DNA of 64,000 nucleotides from Multivorans sp965116445 (GCA_965116445.1 OZ220688.1:3720001-3784000), one strand, 5' to 3'; shown: positions 8,690 through 17,832, counted from the first letter of the stretch. Notes: generated by a model not told the origin, from the letters alone. Made by a program: numbers and translations.

Positions 8690-8770
8690 ATGTGCCCTAG
8701 GATCAAGGGACAACGGCCGTTCCTCGATGGCACAGCACGTGCTTACGACATACTGAATCGGCCCTCCTGA
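8690..8770 (+). CDS. Possible 26-residue micro-ORF
   Basis: An ATG at 8690 follows AGGAGGGGTA, one of the best Shine-Dalgarno matches in the window, and opens 26 codons starting MCPRIKGQRPF and ending at TGA 63 bases before the kinase ATG. It has no recognisable relatives. It could be a leader peptide for the two-component operon or chance. The evidence is only the ribosome site and the clean stop. Confidence 0.25.
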   Translation: MCPRIKGQRPFLDGTARAYDILNRPS

Positions 8771-8833
8771 CGGTAGTCCCGGGCCGCGCCTGAGACGAAG
8801 ACGCCACACCCCAAACGAGCAGGATCCCCAGTG

Positions 8834-11773
8834 ATGCGCATCGAGTCCCGACCGGCCCGGCTCGGCCTCACGGCGGCTCTGCTTCTGCTGACGATCCTCG
8901 TTGTCGGTCTGGGGGGGTTCTCGGTCGGTCGCAAGGTGGCCTCCTTCCAGACGATCGGCGTCGTCGCGGAGGCGACCGACAGCGGCTTGCGCGTCGTGTC
9001 GGCGGACGAAGCATCGGACCTCGAGACGGACGACATCATCGTTCTCGTCAACGGGGAGCGGGCGCTGTCGGCCGACGAACTCGATCGGTTGCTGCGCTGC
9101 TGCAGCGAGAGCGACCTGCAGGTGCTCCGGGACGACGAACTCGTTTCGGCCAGCCACAGCCTGCCGGGCGTGACCCTGGACTGGGCGTACATCGTGCTCG
9201 CCCTGACCGGGATCGCCTACCTGCTGATCGGTCTCTACACGCTGAGCCGGCAGCGCACGAGGCCGATCCTCCTCTTCCACCTCTGGACGTTGACCTCGGC
9301 CGCCGTCTACCTGTTGACGCCGGTCGCCCCCTTCGACGGCATCGACCGCATCTTCTACCTGGCCGACAGCGTCTGCCGCCTCCTGCTGCCGCCGCTCACG
9401 CTGCACTTCTTCCTCATGTTCCCGGCGCGGCCGCGCTCGCGCTGGCTGCGGCGGGCCGCCCCCTGGCTCTACCTGCCGGCGACGGCGCTCCTCGTCGTGC
9501 AGTTCGATCAGATCTTCGGCAGCGGCACGCTGACCGGCGGGTTGAGCGCGGCGACCCTGGAGCGACAGGACCGCATCGAACTCGTTCTGCTCGTCGCCTT
9601 TGCGCTGGCGGCGGCCGCGGTCCTGGGACGCAGTCTGCTGTCGCGCCACGGTTGGGAACAGGGCCGCCAAACCCAGTGGATTGCGTTCGGCGTCGCCGGC
9701 GGCTACCTGCCGTTCCTGCTGCTCTACGTGGTGCCCTTCTCCTTCGAGCTCCCGGCGCCCGCCTGGCTGAGCGTCGCCGCGACGGCGCCGCTGGCGCTGG
9801 TGCCGCTGAGCTTCGCCTACGCCCTGTTGCGCTACCGGCTCTGGGACGTGGCCGTGATCGCCCGCGACGTGGCGACCTATGCGCTGACCGTGCTGCTGGC
9901 CGTGCTCGGGTTCTCGCTGCTCAGCCTGCTCATCCGCCGCGGCGTGCCCCAGGACATGGTCGTGGCAAGGGGCGTTCTCAACGCCAGCGCTCTCCTGCTC
10001 ATCGGCACCCTCTCGATCCCGGTGCGGCACGGCATCGGAGCCAGCCTCCAGCGGCTCCAGTACCGGGCGCAGCAAAGCCGGCGCGCCCTGGAACGGCTGG
10101 GCGAGGAACTGCTCCACGAGCGGGATCTCGACCGGCTCGCCTCGAGCATGCTGAAGGAACTCGAAGAGGGGCTGGACCTGGAGCAGAGCAACCTGTTCCT
10201 GGTCGAGGGAGACCACCTCGTCGCGGTCAGGGAGGAACCGGAGGCGCCCTCGCTCGAACTCAGCGACGTCGACGCTGGCGTCTGGAACGAGCCGCACGTC
10301 CTGCTCGCGCCGGCGCCGCTCGCCGACACGGCGAAGAGCACCCCGATGCGGCTGTCCGTCCTCGGCTATCACTGCGTCTTCCCGCTCGCGGTGCGCGAGC
10401 GCCGGGTCGGCCTCCTGTACGTCGGCCACCACACGGGCGGCGCACCGCTGTCCAGCGACGACCTGGCCCTGATTCGCCAACTGCTGAACCAGGCATCCCT
10501 CGCGATCGAGAACGCGCAACTGCTGGAGCAGAGGCGACGGCAGGTGGACCGCGTTTCCGAACTCAAGCAGTTCAGCGACGAGATCATCGAGTCCTCGCCC
10601 GCCGGCATCGCCGTTGTCGACTCGGCCGACCGCATCGTGACCGCGAACGGCGCCTTCGCGGCTCTCGTCGGGCTGACCCGGAGCCACCTCGAGGGCCGGG
10701 AGCTCGGCGACCTGATCCCTCTCGAACTCCTGCCGAAGCAGGGCGCCCCGCCGGTCGAAGTCCGGTTCGAGGGTCTTCACTCCGACCAGAAAGCGCTTCC
10801 GCAGGAAGCGGCAGGAGAGAAAGCGCTTCCGCAGGAAGCGGCAGGAGAGAAAGCGCTTCCGCAGGAAGCGGCAGGCAAAGCGCACCTGCAGTTGTCCGTG
10901 GCCAGGTTCCTGGGCTCCGCCCACGGCCATCGGGTTGTCGTCGCACTGGACATCACGGAACGCGAGGCGATGAAGCGGAAGCTGGCCGAGAACGAGCGGC
11001 TGGCGGCGATCGGCGCGATGGCCGCCGGCGTCGCCCACGAGGTGAACACGCCGCTGACCGGCATCTCGAGCTATGCCCAGATGCTCCTCGCCGAAACGCC
11101 CGACCGGGATCCGCGTCGGCGACTGTTGCGCAAGGTCGAACGCCAGACCTTCCGCGCCGCCCGCATCGTGAACACCCTGCTCGACTTCGCGCGCCGCGGC
11201 CGGCACGAGCCGGCCGCCGTCGACATGGGAGCGGTCATCCAGGAAAGCTGCGACGTGCTCGCCGAGCGGTTCGCCGAAGCGGGCGTCGAAGTCCGTGTCG
11301 ACCTCGGCCCGGACGGCGCGATCTGGGTGCTCGGCAACGAGACGGAGTTGGGCCAGGTCCTCGCCAACCTGCTGACGAATGCCGTCGACTCGATAACCGA
11401 GGCGGGCGGAGCGCCGGATGCCGTAAACGCGGGTCAGAAGGCCCGCGCCACGGCCGGCGCACCCGGTGGCTCCGGACCCAGGCAGCTCACCCTCGCCGTG
11501 GAAAACCCGAACGGCACGATCAACGTACATATCGATGACACGGGCCCCGGGATTCGGCAACAGCACCTCGATCGTGTATTCGAGCCCTTCTTCTCCACTC
11601 GCAAGGCCAGCGGCGGCACCGGCCTCGGTCTCTCCATCAGCCAGGAGATCGTGCGCCGGCACGGCGGCGACCTCTTCGCAACCAACCTCGACCCGCGCGG
11701 CTGCCGATTCACCGTCCGGCTGCCACAGATGGTCTCCCCGCCGCTAGCTCAGGCCGAGGAACACGGACCATGA
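8834..11773 (+). CDS. Membrane sensor histidine kinase (PDZ-7TM-GAF-PAS-HisKA-HATPase)
   Basis: A 979-residue sensor kinase. After an N-terminal membrane anchor, residues 35-105 look like a PDZ domain (SGLRVVSADEASDLETDDII). Several membrane helices follow (about 115-400), then a GAF-like domain (430-565), a PAS domain (IIESSPAGIAVVDSADRIVT), HisKA with phospho-acceptor His735 (GVAHEVNTPLTGI) and HATPase boxes (NLLTNAVDSI, DDTGPGI, GGTGLGLSI). It overlaps the regulator gene by 4 bases, so the two form a NtrB/PilS-NtrC/PilR type pair. Two oddities are three tandem KALPQEAAGE units in the PAS domain and a 20-residue repeat-derived insert between the N box and the G1 box. The kinase may be altered, but no frame is broken. 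Confidence 0.93.
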   Translation: MRIESRPARLGLTAALLLLTILVVGLGGFSVGRKVASFQTIGVVAEATDSGLRVVSADEASDLETDDIIVLVNGERALSADELDRLLRCCSESDLQVLRDDELVSASHSLPGVTLDWAYIVLALTGIAYLLIGLYTLSRQRTRPILLFHLWTLTSAAVYLLTPVAPFDGIDRIFYLADSVCRLLLPPLTLHFFLMFPARPRSRWLRRAAPWLYLPATALLVVQFDQIFGSGTLTGGLSAATLERQDRIELVLLVAFALAAAAVLGRSLLSRHGWEQGRQTQWIAFGVAGGYLPFLLLYVVPFSFELPAPAWLSVAATAPLALVPLSFAYALLRYRLWDVAVIARDVATYALTVLLAVLGFSLLSLLIRRGVPQDMVVARGVLNASALLLIGTLSIPVRHGIGASLQRLQYRAQQSRRALERLGEELLHERDLDRLASSMLKELEEGLDLEQSNLFLVEGDHLVAVREEPEAPSLELSDVDAGVWNEPHVLLAPAPLADTAKSTPMRLSVLGYHCVFPLAVRERRVGLLYVGHHTGGAPLSSDDLALIRQLLNQASLAIENAQLLEQRRRQVDRVSELKQFSDEIIESSPAGIAVVDSADRIVTANGAFAALVGLTRSHLEGRELGDLIPLELLPKQGAPPVEVRFEGLHSDQKALPQEAAGEKALPQEAAGEKALPQEAAGKAHLQLSVARFLGSAHGHRVVVALDITEREAMKRKLAENERLAAIGAMAAGVAHEVNTPLTGISSYAQMLLAETPDRDPRRRLLRKVERQTFRAARIVNTLLDFARRGRHEPAAVDMGAVIQESCDVLAERFAEAGVEVRVDLGPDGAIWVLGNETELGQVLANLLTNAVDSITEAGGAPDAVNAGQKARATAGAPGGSGPRQLTLAVENPNGTINVHIDDTGPGIRQQHLDRVFEPFFSTRKASGGTGLGLSISQEIVRRHGGDLFATNLDPRGCRFTVRLPQMVSPPLAQAEEHGP
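10789..10875. repeat. Three tandem 30-bp units, hairpin repeat type B, inside the kinase gene
   Basis: Three consecutive units with a period of exactly 30 bases begin GAAAGCGCTTCCGCAGGAAG and continue CGGCAGGAGA. Each contains the hairpin CGCTTCC-GCA-GGAAGCG. In frame they encode KALPQEAAGE three times, in the PAS domain. A sister array at 35828-35886 carries CGCTTGC-GCA-GCAAGCG, a compensatory change that preserves the stem. Confidence 0.95.
11411..11470. repeat. GC-palindrome repeat inserted in the kinase ATPase domain
   Basis: The segment starts GCGCCGGATGCC and ends CCGGCGCACCCGGTGG, the two ends of the repeat family, around the hairpin GCGGG-TCAGAAGG-CCCGC. It is read in frame as about 20 extra residues (PDAVNAGQKARATAGAPGG) between the N box and the G1 box of the HATPase domain. 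Confidence 0.85.
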
Positions 11774-13149
11774 ACATACTCGTCGTCGACGACGAAGAAG
11801 TCCTGCAGGACGTTCTCACGGCCCTGATCCGGCAGGAGGGGCACCATCCGATCTGCTGCGCCTCGGGCCAGGAGGCGCTGGCCGTGCTCGCCCAGGAGGA
11901 GATCGACCTGGTGCTGCTCGACCTGATGCTGCCGGACATGAACGGCAAGGAGGTCATGCGCCGGATCCGGCAGAGCGAGCCGGACCAGGTCGTCGTCATC
12001 ATCACCGCCTACTCCTCGATCGAAGGGGCGATCGAGGCGATGCGCGAGGGCGCCTTTCACTACCTGCCCAAGCCGTTCAAGAACGAAGAGGTCCGGCTGA
12101 CCATCCGCCAGGGTCTCGAACGCCGCCGGCTGACCGCCGAGAACCGCGACCTGAAGGAGCAACTGCGGGAACGCCAGGGCTTCGACAGGATCATCGGCAA
12201 GAGCCGCTCCATCCGCCAGGTGTTCGACCTGATCCGCAGAGCCGCGCCCTCGAAGAGCAACATCCTGATCCGCGGCGAGAGCGGCACCGGCAAGGAACTC
12301 GTCGCCAAGTCGATCCACGGCAACTCGAAGCGCAAGGACGGACCGTTCGTCACCGTGAACTCGGGCTCCATGCCCAGCGAGCTCCTGGAGAGCACGCTCT
12401 TCGGCCACGTCAAGGGGGCCTTCACCGGCGCCGTCTCGCACAAGAAGGGCCTCTTCGAGGTCGCCGATGGCGGCACGATCTTCTTCGACGAGATCGGGAA
12501 CATCCCGCCCGACACCCAGTCCAAGCTCCTGCGCGTGATCCAGGAGAAGGAGTTCATGCGCCTCGGCGGACTCGAAACGCTGCGGGCCGACGTCCGGATC
12601 GTCGCGGCGACGAACGCCGACCTGGAGACGCTGGTCGCCGGCGGCGAGTTCCGCGAGGACCTCTACTACCGCCTCAACGTGATCACGATCCAGCTACCGC
12701 CCCTGTCCCGCCGCGTCGAGGACATCCCGTTGATCTCCCAGCACTTCCTGCGCACCTATTCGAGCGAGAACGAGAGGCAGCCGCGACGGCTGACCTCCCA
12801 GGCGATGGACCTGCTGATGGCCTACCACTGGCCCGGCAACGTGCGCGAGCTCGAAAACGTGATCGAGCGGGCGGTCGTCCTCTCGACCGGTGAGGAGATC
12901 GGAGTCGACCTGCTGCCGGGCAACATCCGCAGGCCCGACACGACGTTGCCGCCCCCGGAGACGCTGCCGACCCGCGGCGTCTCGTTCAAGGAAGCGGTCA
13001 GCGCCTACGAACGGCAGTTGATCGTCAAGGCGCTGCAGGCCTGCGGCGGCGTCCAGAAGCGCGCCGCGGAGCGCCTCAAGGTCAAGCCCACGACGCTCCA
13101 CGAAATGATGAAGCGCCTCCGCGTCACCGTCGAGAGCCGGGCGAGCTGA
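11770..13149 (+). CDS. Sigma-54-dependent response regulator (NtrC/PilR type)
   Basis: A 459-residue activator. The receiver domain carries acidic residues VVDDEE, phospho-acceptor Asp51 (LVLLDLMLPD) and Lys in YLPKPF. The AAA+ domain has Walker A GESGTGKE, the sigma-54 contact loop GAFTGA, Walker B GGTIFFDEIG and the R-finger region VRELENVIERAVVLS. A Fis-type helix-turn-helix ends the protein (GGVQKRAAERLKVKPTTLHE). It should activate sigma-54 promoters when phosphorylated by the upstream kinase, whose stop it overlaps (ATGA). Its targets cannot be inferred from the window. Confidence 0.97.
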   Translation: MNILVVDDEEVLQDVLTALIRQEGHHPICCASGQEALAVLAQEEIDLVLLDLMLPDMNGKEVMRRIRQSEPDQVVVIITAYSSIEGAIEAMREGAFHYLPKPFKNEEVRLTIRQGLERRRLTAENRDLKEQLRERQGFDRIIGKSRSIRQVFDLIRRAAPSKSNILIRGESGTGKELVAKSIHGNSKRKDGPFVTVNSGSMPSELLESTLFGHVKGAFTGAVSHKKGLFEVADGGTIFFDEIGNIPPDTQSKLLRVIQEKEFMRLGGLETLRADVRIVAATNADLETLVAGGEFREDLYYRLNVITIQLPPLSRRVEDIPLISQHFLRTYSSENERQPRRLTSQAMDLLMAYHWPGNVRELENVIERAVVLSTGEEIGVDLLPGNIRRPDTTLPPPETLPTRGVSFKEAVSAYERQLIVKALQACGGVQKRAAERLKVKPTTLHEMMKRLRVTVESRAS

Positions 13150-13152
13150 CCC

Positions 13153-13235
13153 ACCGGGTGCGCCGGCCTTCTGGCCGGCCCGTCTTCCGGCCGCCTCCGG
13201 CGGCAGCCGGCCAGAAGGCCGGCGCACCCAGTGGC
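13153..13235. repeat. Inverted pair of GC-palindrome repeats
   Basis: Opposed halves ACCGGGTGCGCCGGCCTTCT and GGCCGGCGCACCCAGTGG enclose a GCCGCCTCCGGCGGC hairpin. The structure sits between the convergent ends of the response regulator gene and the amidohydrolase gene, where it could act as a bidirectional terminator. Confidence 0.9.
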
Positions 13236-14116
13236 TAAGGCTTGACGAGGCCGTCGTAGGCTTCGGGTCGCCGGTCGCGGTAGAACTGCCACACGGACCG
13301 CACCTCGTCGATCATCCCGAGGTCGAGGTCCGCGACGAGCAGTTCGTCCTCGTCTCCTGACGCCTGGGCGACGATCTCGCCCCGCGGGCTGACGAAGTAG
13401 CTGCTGCCGTAGAACGAACCGAGGTCCCAGGGCTTCTCTTTGCCGACCCGGTTGACGCAGCCCATGAAGTAGCCGTTCGCCACGGCGTGGGCCGGCTGCT
13501 CGATCGTCCACAGGTGGTCGGAGAGACCGGCCACGGTGGCCGACGGGTTGTAGACGATCTCGGCGCCGGCGAGGCCCAGGGCCCGCGCGCCCTCCGGGAA
13601 GTGGCGGTCGTAGCAGATGTAGACGCCGACCCGGCCGTAGGCGGTGTCGAACACCGGGTAGCCGAGGTTGCCCGGGCGGAAGAAGTACTTCTCCCAGAAG
13701 CCGGCAACCTGCGGGATGTGCGTCTTGCGGTACTTGCCCAGATAGCTGCCGTCGGCGTCGATCACGGCGGCCGTGTTGTAGAGGATACCCGCGGTCTCCC
13801 GCTCGTAGACCGGCACGACGATGACCATGTCGAACCGGCGCGCGTACTCCGCCATCCGCTCCGTGGTCGGGCCGGGAACCGGCTCCGCGGCCGCGAACCA
13901 GCTCGAGTCCTGGCCGGGGCAGAAGTACGGCGTATTGAACACTTCCTGCAGGCAGAGAACCTGGACGCCCTGCCGGCCCGCATCCTCGACGTACGGGATG
14001 TGCTTGGCCGTCATCGCCTCGACCGTCGCGGCGACCTCAGAGGCCGACGCGCCGTCTCCGCAGGTGCCCTCCGGCAGGGACAACTGGATCAGGCCCGATT
14101 TCAACATTCTGCTCAT
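13235..14116 (-). CDS. Carbon-nitrogen hydrolase, probable N-carbamoyl-beta-alanine (beta-ureidopropionase-like) amidohydrolase
   Basis: A 293-residue nitrilase-superfamily enzyme with the Glu-Lys-Cys triad in context: Glu in VLCLQEVFN, Lys in YRKTHIP and Cys in VGVYICYDRHFPE. DHLWTIEQPAHAVANGYFMG and GSSYFVSPRGEIVA are typical of the beta-ureidopropionase / N-carbamoylputrescine group. I start at MSRMLKSGLIQLSLP. The gene lies 30 bases downstream of the dihydropyrimidinase gene in the same direction, so together they would open the ring of dihydrouracil and hydrolyse the carbamoyl product. The substrate assignment rests on that context. Confidence 0.9.
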   Translation of the reverse strand: MSRMLKSGLIQLSLPEGTCGDGASASEVAATVEAMTAKHIPYVEDAGRQGVQVLCLQEVFNTPYFCPGQDSSWFAAAEPVPGPTTERMAEYARRFDMVIVVPVYERETAGILYNTAAVIDADGSYLGKYRKTHIPQVAGFWEKYFFRPGNLGYPVFDTAYGRVGVYICYDRHFPEGARALGLAGAEIVYNPSATVAGLSDHLWTIEQPAHAVANGYFMGCVNRVGKEKPWDLGSFYGSSYFVSPRGEIVAQASGDEDELLVADLDLGMIDEVRSVWQFYRDRRPEAYDGLVKP

Positions 14117-14148
14117 GTCATCTCTCTCCCTATCTGTCGGTGCGCCGG

Positions 14149-15570
14149 CTAGAACGGCCCACCGAACAGCCCTCTCTTGATGAAGTTTCCGCCGCCCGAA
14201 CGCCCGTGCCAGATGTTGTCCTCGACGACCACCCGGCCGCGGCTGATCACGATCTCGGAGACGCCCTGGACCTCGGTGCCTTCGTAGGTGTTGTAGTCCA
14301 CGGCCATGTGGTGCGTGTGCGGGTTGTTCACGCTGATCACCTCCCGCCGGTCCGGGTTGAAGACGACGATATCCGCGTCGCTGCCGACGGCGATCGTCCC
14401 CTTCTTCGGGAACAGCCCGAACAGCTTGGCGGCCGCGGTCGAGGTCAGCTCGACGAACTTGTTGACCGACAATCGCCCGCCCGCGACGCCGCCGTTGTAG
14501 ACCAGGCTCATCCGGTTCTCGACTCCAGGGGCGCCGTTCGGGATCTTGCTGAAGTCGTCTATCCCGAGCACCTTCTGGTCCTTGAAGCAGAAGGGGCAGT
14601 GATCGGTCGAGATGCTCTGCAGGTCGCCGAAGCCGAGCCCCCGCCACAGGTGGTCCTGGTTCCATTTCTCGCGCAGCGGCGGCGTCATCACGTACTTGGC
14701 GCCCTCGAAGTCGTCCTGGTCGCCCGGAGACCGCCCGGAAGGCCGGTCGTAGTGGCTCAGGTCGAGGAACAGGTACTGCGGGCAGGTCTCCGCGAACACC
14801 TGGGCGCCGCGGTTGCGCGCCAGCGTCACCTGCTCGAGAGCATCGGCGCAGCTCAGGTGGACGATGTAGACAGGCACGCCGGCCACCTCGGCAATCGCGA
14901 TCGACCGGTGGACGCCCTCCGCCTCCATCCGGGTGGGGCGGGTCAGGGCGTGGTACTTGGGCGAGGTCTTCCCCTCGGCCAGCGCGATCTTGACGATCTC
15001 GTCGATCACGATTCCGTTCTCCGCGTGCATGCAGACCAGGGTGCCGTCCTCGCCGGCCTTGCGCATCGCGCGAAACAGCGTGCCGTCGTCCACGTAGAGC
15101 ACACCCGGGTAGGCCATGAACATCTTGTAGGAGGTCACGCCCTCGTCCGCCAGGCGCCGCATCTCCCACAGGCGGTCGTCCTCCATGTCGGTCACGATCA
15201 TGTGGAAGCCGTAGTCGATGCCCGCCTTGCCGGCCGCCTTTTCGTGCCACGTCTCGAGCCCCTGGAGCGTGGACTCGCCCTTCGTCTGGATCGCGAAGTC
15301 CACGATCGTCGTCGTGCCGCCGAAGGCGGCCGCCCGGGTGCCGGTCTCGAAGTCGTCCGCGCTCGTCGTGCCGCCGAAGGGCATGTCCATGTGCGTGTGG
15401 GGATCGACGCCGCCCGGGATGACCAGCCGTCCCGCCGCGTCGATCGTCCGGTCGGCCTCGACGTCCAGGTCGCGGCCGATCAGCGAAACCGTCTCGTCCT
15501 CGACGAAGACATCGGCGCGGTAGTCGTCCACCGCCGTCACGATGCGACCATTTCGAATCAATAGGGACAT
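14149..15570 (-). CDS. Dihydropyrimidinase / D-hydantoinase
   Basis: A 473-residue cyclic amidohydrolase that opens dihydropyrimidine or hydantoin rings. Metal ligands are visible: the HxH pair in GGVDPHTHMDMPFGG, the carboxylated Lys in TSYKMFMAYPG, His in CMHAENG and YIVHLSC, and Asp in SISTDHCPF. The length is typical. The start at 15570 has GGAGAGGAG a few bases upstream. It forms a two-gene operon with the carbon-nitrogen hydrolase. A dihydropyrimidine dehydrogenase gene is not in the window, so full reductive uracil degradation is only suggested. Confidence 0.95.
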   Translation of the reverse strand: MSLLIRNGRIVTAVDDYRADVFVEDETVSLIGRDLDVEADRTIDAAGRLVIPGGVDPHTHMDMPFGGTTSADDFETGTRAAAFGGTTTIVDFAIQTKGESTLQGLETWHEKAAGKAGIDYGFHMIVTDMEDDRLWEMRRLADEGVTSYKMFMAYPGVLYVDDGTLFRAMRKAGEDGTLVCMHAENGIVIDEIVKIALAEGKTSPKYHALTRPTRMEAEGVHRSIAIAEVAGVPVYIVHLSCADALEQVTLARNRGAQVFAETCPQYLFLDLSHYDRPSGRSPGDQDDFEGAKYVMTPPLREKWNQDHLWRGLGFGDLQSISTDHCPFCFKDQKVLGIDDFSKIPNGAPGVENRMSLVYNGGVAGGRLSVNKFVELTSTAAAKLFGLFPKKGTIAVGSDADIVVFNPDRREVISVNNPHTHHMAVDYNTYEGTEVQGVSEIVISRGRVVVEDNIWHGRSGGGNFIKRGLFGGPF

Positions 15571-15620
15571 CGTTTCTCCTCTCCGGCAGCGGGCCCTGCG
15601 GATCCGTACACTCTAACCCC

Positions 15621-15720
15621 ATGACCGGCGCCGCGCCCCACTCCGTCCGCCGCCATCTGCGGGTCGCGATCGAGGCCTACGACGCGACGATCCGGCAGTT
15701 CATCCCCGGCTACGAGGAGA
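15621..15720 (+). pseudogene. 5' remnant of a class I methyltransferase-like gene
   Basis: An ATG at 15621, with a TACACT -10-like box 14 bases upstream, opens about 33 codons ending in AIEAYDATIRQFIPGYEE. This looks like the beginning of a SAM-dependent methyltransferase of the FIPGYE type, from memory. At 15719-15732 the sequence changes into a repeat end (ACTGGGTGCGCC) and from there on is the 3' end of prmC on the other strand. No methyltransferase motif I-IV follows. I read it as a gene cut off by a repeat-associated rearrangement. Confidence 0.5.
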
Positions 15721-16590
15721 CTGGGTGCGCCGTAGCCGCACGACCCGCGCGATCGCCGCCAGGTCGAGAACCACGGCTTCCACCTCGAACCCGCCGCCCT
15801 CCGCCAGTTCCCGCACGGCGTCGAGCTGCCCCTTGCCGATCTCGACCAGCAACCGCTGACCCACCGCAAACCACTCGCCCGCTCCAAGCAACCGCCTGTA
15901 GAAGTCCAGGCCGTCGCCAGCGAACAGGGCCTCCGGCGGCTCGTGGTCGCGCACCTCCGGCATCAGCGAGTGCCACTCGCCGACGTCGATGTAGGGCGGA
16001 TTCGAGACGACCACGTCGAACGCCTGCAACCGCAGAGCCGACAGGAGGTCCGCGCGGACGAGGCGCACCCTGCCCTCCACCTCGTGGAGGCGGCAGTTCG
16101 ACGCCGCCACCGCCAGCGCGCCGAGCGAAAGGTCCGTCGCGACGACCGAGGCCTCCGGGCGCTCCAGCGCCACCGTGATCGCGATGCAGCCGGACCCCGT
16201 CCCCAGGTCGAGCACCCGGGCGCCGGGGCCGACGCCGACGCAGTCAAGCGTCGCCTCCACCAGGTGTTCCGTCTCCGGCCGCGGAACCAGCGCCCGCGGA
16301 TCGACTTCGAAGCCGCGGCCGTAGAACTCACGCCGCCCCACCAGGTAGGCCATCGGTACGCGGTCCGCCCGCCGGCGGATCAACTGCCCGTAGCTCACCT
16401 CGGCGGGCTCCGGGACGTCCTCGTCCGAGCGGGCGTACACCTGCGCCTCTTCGAGTCCCAGCACCTCGCCCAGCAGCCGCGCGGCCTCCCGGCGCGGCAT
16501 GTCGACCGCACCGCTCAGGTGACCCGCGCCCAGGTCGAGCAGGTCGACGATTCGGGCGGCCCCGGCTGAGGGCTTCTGGCCGTCCGGCAC
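15700..16590 (-). CDS. prmC: Release factor glutamine methyltransferase PrmC
   Basis: PrmC methylates the Gln of the GGQ motif in peptide chain release factors. The 296 residues include the N-terminal helical domain, the YLVGRREFYGRGFEVD and LVPRPETEHLVE motifs, the SAM loop LDLGTGSGCIAI and the catalytic VVSNPPYI. It starts with a GTG at 16590, 16 bases after the prfA stop, the classical prfA-prmC order. The C-terminus is odd: after RVVRLRR the frame runs through a truncated repeat and stops inside the methyltransferase remnant, giving the tail TQSPRSRG, so the native stop codon appears to have been lost. Confidence 0.95.
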   Translation of the reverse strand: MPDGQKPSAGAARIVDLLDLGAGHLSGAVDMPRREAARLLGEVLGLEEAQVYARSDEDVPEPAEVSYGQLIRRRADRVPMAYLVGRREFYGRGFEVDPRALVPRPETEHLVEATLDCVGVGPGARVLDLGTGSGCIAITVALERPEASVVATDLSLGALAVAASNCRLHEVEGRVRLVRADLLSALRLQAFDVVVSNPPYIDVGEWHSLMPEVRDHEPPEALFAGDGLDFYRRLLGAGEWFAVGQRLLVEIGKGQLDAVRELAEGGGFEVEAVVLDLAAIARVVRLRRTQSPRSRG

Positions 16591-16605
16591 CGGACGAGAG
16601 CCTCC

Positions 16606-17691
16606 TCAGATCGCTCCGCTGTCGCCGGACTGCTGCAGCCGCTCCGCTTCGAAGTGCCGGTGCAGCGGGGCGATCAGCGGATCGAGGTCGCCCTCGAGGA
16701 TGGAAGGCAGCTTGTGGACGGAGAGCCCCGCGCGGTGGTCGGTCACCCGGTTCTGCGGGAAGTTGTAGGTCCGGATCTTCTCCGAGCGGTCGCCGCTGCC
16801 GACCATCCGCCGGCGCTCCTCGCCCATCTCGGCGCTGGCCTTCGCCTCCTCGATCTCGAGCAGGCGGCTCTTGAGCACCCGCATCGCCTTCGCCTTGTTC
16901 TTGATCTGGCTCCGTTCGTCCTGACAGGTGACGACCACGCCGGTGGGCTGGTGCGTCAGGCGCACCGCCGAGTACGTCGTGTTGACGCCCTGGCCGCCGG
17001 GGCCTGACGCGCAGTAGGTGTCCACCCGCAGTTCCGAGGGGGCAATCTCGATCTCGATGTCCTCCGCCTCGGGCAACACGGCGACGGTGACCGCCGACGT
17101 GTGGATGCGGCCCGAGGCCTCCGTCTCCGGCACCCGCTGGACGCGGTGGACGCCCGCCTCGTAGCGCAGGGTGGCGAACGCCCCCCGCCCCTCGACGATC
17201 GCCGACACTTCCTTCACGCCGCGAATGCCGGACTCGGACAGGTCGAGGATGTTGACCTTCCAGCGGTGGGCCTCGGCGAAGCGGCTGTACATGCGGAAAA
17301 GCTCCGCCGCGAACAGGGTCGCCTCGTCGCCGCCGGTCCCGGCGCGGATCTCGAGTACGGCGTTGCGCTTCTCGTTGGGATCCTTGGGCGCCAGCTCCTG
17401 CTTCACCCTCTCCTCGAGCGCGTCGAGCGCCGCCTGCAGCACCCCCTTCTCCTCGGTCGCCACCTCGAACAGATCGTCGTCGCGGTCGAGCTCGCTCAGG
17501 AGCTCCCTCGTCTGGTCGAGTTCGTCCCTCGTCCTCTTGTACCGGTGGAAGAGCTCGACAACCGGGTTCAGCTCCGCCAGCGCCCGGCTCGTGTCGCGAA
17601 ACTGAGCGGGACTCTTCAGCACGTCCGGATCGGCGAGCCTGGCCGTCAGCTCGTCGTAGGTGTGCTCAATCTGTTCCAGCTTGTCGAGCAT
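16606..17691 (-). CDS. prfA: Peptide chain release factor 1
   Basis: RF1 terminates translation at UAG and UAA. The 361 residues are full length. The peptidyl-hydrolase motif GGQ lies in CASGPGGQGVNTTYSAVRLTH, the codon-recognition P-x-T loop is PET within RVPETEASGRIHTSA, and the RF1-typical YNFPQNRVTDHR follows. I start at MLDKLEQIEHTYDEL; the upstream open frame is low-complexity repeat. It is the substrate of the downstream prmC product. Its presence means UAG is an ordinary stop here, which matters for the TAG-interrupted gene at 55682-57001. Confidence 0.97.
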   Translation of the reverse strand: MLDKLEQIEHTYDELTARLADPDVLKSPAQFRDTSRALAELNPVVELFHRYKRTRDELDQTRELLSELDRDDDLFEVATEEKGVLQAALDALEERVKQELAPKDPNEKRNAVLEIRAGTGGDEATLFAAELFRMYSRFAEAHRWKVNILDLSESGIRGVKEVSAIVEGRGAFATLRYEAGVHRVQRVPETEASGRIHTSAVTVAVLPEAEDIEIEIAPSELRVDTYCASGPGGQGVNTTYSAVRLTHQPTGVVVTCQDERSQIKNKAKAMRVLKSRLLEIEEAKASAEMGEERRRMVGSGDRSEKIRTYNFPQNRVTDHRAGLSVHKLPSILEGDLDPLIAPLHRHFEAERLQQSGDSGAI

Positions 17692-17747
17692 CGCCCGAGA
17701 TCCTCCAGTCCGTTCCATATCCTGCCACGGTAGACCGGTGGCAGCCG

Positions 17748-17832
17748 CCACCGGGTGCGCCCGGCCCTCTGGCCGGCTGCCGCCGCGACTGGGTGCGCCG
17801 GCCTTCTGGCCGGCTGCCGCCGGAATGCCGGA
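17748..17832. repeat. Two tandem GC-palindrome repeats
   Basis: Two copies in the same orientation start CCGGGTGCGCCCGGCC (17751) and ACTGGGTGCGCCGGCC (17788), each followed by a TTCT- or CTCT-loop hairpin and by GGCTGCCGCCG. They occupy the divergent gap between prfA and the lytic transglycosylase gene. Confidence 0.9.

Noticed and set aside
8384..11662. A 1,092-codon frame antisense to the histidine kinase
   Set aside because: Low-complexity Gly/Arg/Gln/Asp-rich translation without motifs, opposite a gene with a complete domain set.
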